DNA of 5,746 nt from Anaerolineales bacterium (GTDB lineage Bacteria > Chloroflexota > Anaerolineae > Anaerolineales > Villigracilaceae), in contig JAOZOM010000119.1 of assembly GCA_029933275.1 (NCBI GenBank), positions 1-5,746 on the forward strand. Direction: 5' to 3'. This document shows positions 5,671 through 5,746 of the stretch, in pieces; the stretch's first letter is position 1, and the number at the start of each line of letters is the position of its first letter. Under the pieces are notes generated by a model. It saw nothing but the letters and a program-made list of their open reading frames with translations, was not told where the DNA came from and made no database searches. Position numbers and translations under genes: made by a program.

Positions 5671-5746
5671 CTAAATCCCCAACCACTGACTCGCCTCACG
5701 TGCCAACTCATGCAACGGTGCGACCTTTGTCGTACATTGTGGCAAC
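5671..5746 (-). CDS. Possible C-terminal end of an unrecognised gene (partial)
   Basis: An open frame enters from the right edge and ends at TAG (5673-5671) after 24 residues (LPQCTTKVAPLHELAREASQ, then WLGI). The amphipathic, helix-like composition and the G/C-rich third positions look like coding sequence, and there is no competing frame. It is too short to identify a family. It ends about 80 bp before the toxin start and is separated from it by the TA promoter. Confidence 0.35.
   Translation of the reverse strand, partial: LPQCTTKVAPLHELAREASQWLGI

Noticed and set aside
5718..5735. A hairpin GTGCGAC-CTTT-GTCGTAC near the right edge.
   Set aside because: It lies within the possible partial coding end and has no T-run. 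On the minus-strand transcript it contains an A-C mismatch. Chance is more likely than function.
1..5746. CRISPR array, tRNA, SRP RNA gene or insertion sequence.
   Set aside because: I saw no regularly spaced repeats, no cloverleaf or tetraloop-bearing SRP RNA signature, and no transposase or terminal inverted repeats. The only repeats are the short degenerate ones near 3237-3285.

Overview
The window is a bacterial chromosomal segment of moderate G+C. All supported genes lie on the minus strand, so transcription runs from position 5746 towards 1. The Ffh (SRP54) protein, followed directly by ribosomal protein S16, marks a housekeeping locus. The style of Ffh and S16, the AACTTTCAACCTT-type degenerate intergenic repeat and the kind of methyltransferase-nuclease fusion suggest an Anaerolineae-like Chloroflexota genome. 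That assignment rests on recall of family sequences and was not tested by a search.

In transcription order the layout is as follows. (1) 5746-5671: a possible 3' end of an unrecognised gene. (2) 5588-4975: a toxin-first HigB/HigA-type toxin-antitoxin pair with a 4-nt start/stop overlap, an extended -10 promoter and a small inverted repeat that could be the autoregulatory operator. (3) 4951-3311: 23 bp further on, a 546-aa fusion of a beta-class DNA methyltransferase and an Mrr-like PD-(D/E)XK nuclease domain. (4) 3310-3221: a short gap with degenerate repeats. (5) 3220-2591 and 2523-1681: two polytopic membrane proteins, the first unrecognised, the second a YwaF/TIGR02206 (TMEM164-like) family member that seems to lack the family's Cys and His. 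(6) 1680-1495: a gap carrying a near-consensus sigma70 promoter. (7) 1494-172: ffh with a TTG start. (8) 171-51: a short A-rich leader, then the start of rpsP at 50.

Functionally, the right half looks like a small accessory module. The TA pair and the methyltransferase-nuclease are close enough to share a transcript, and together they could act in genome defence or in maintaining the locus. The left half is core protein-targeting and translation machinery with its own promoter. The two membrane genes between them have no clear link to either side. No CRISPR array, tRNA, rRNA, SRP RNA or insertion sequence was seen.
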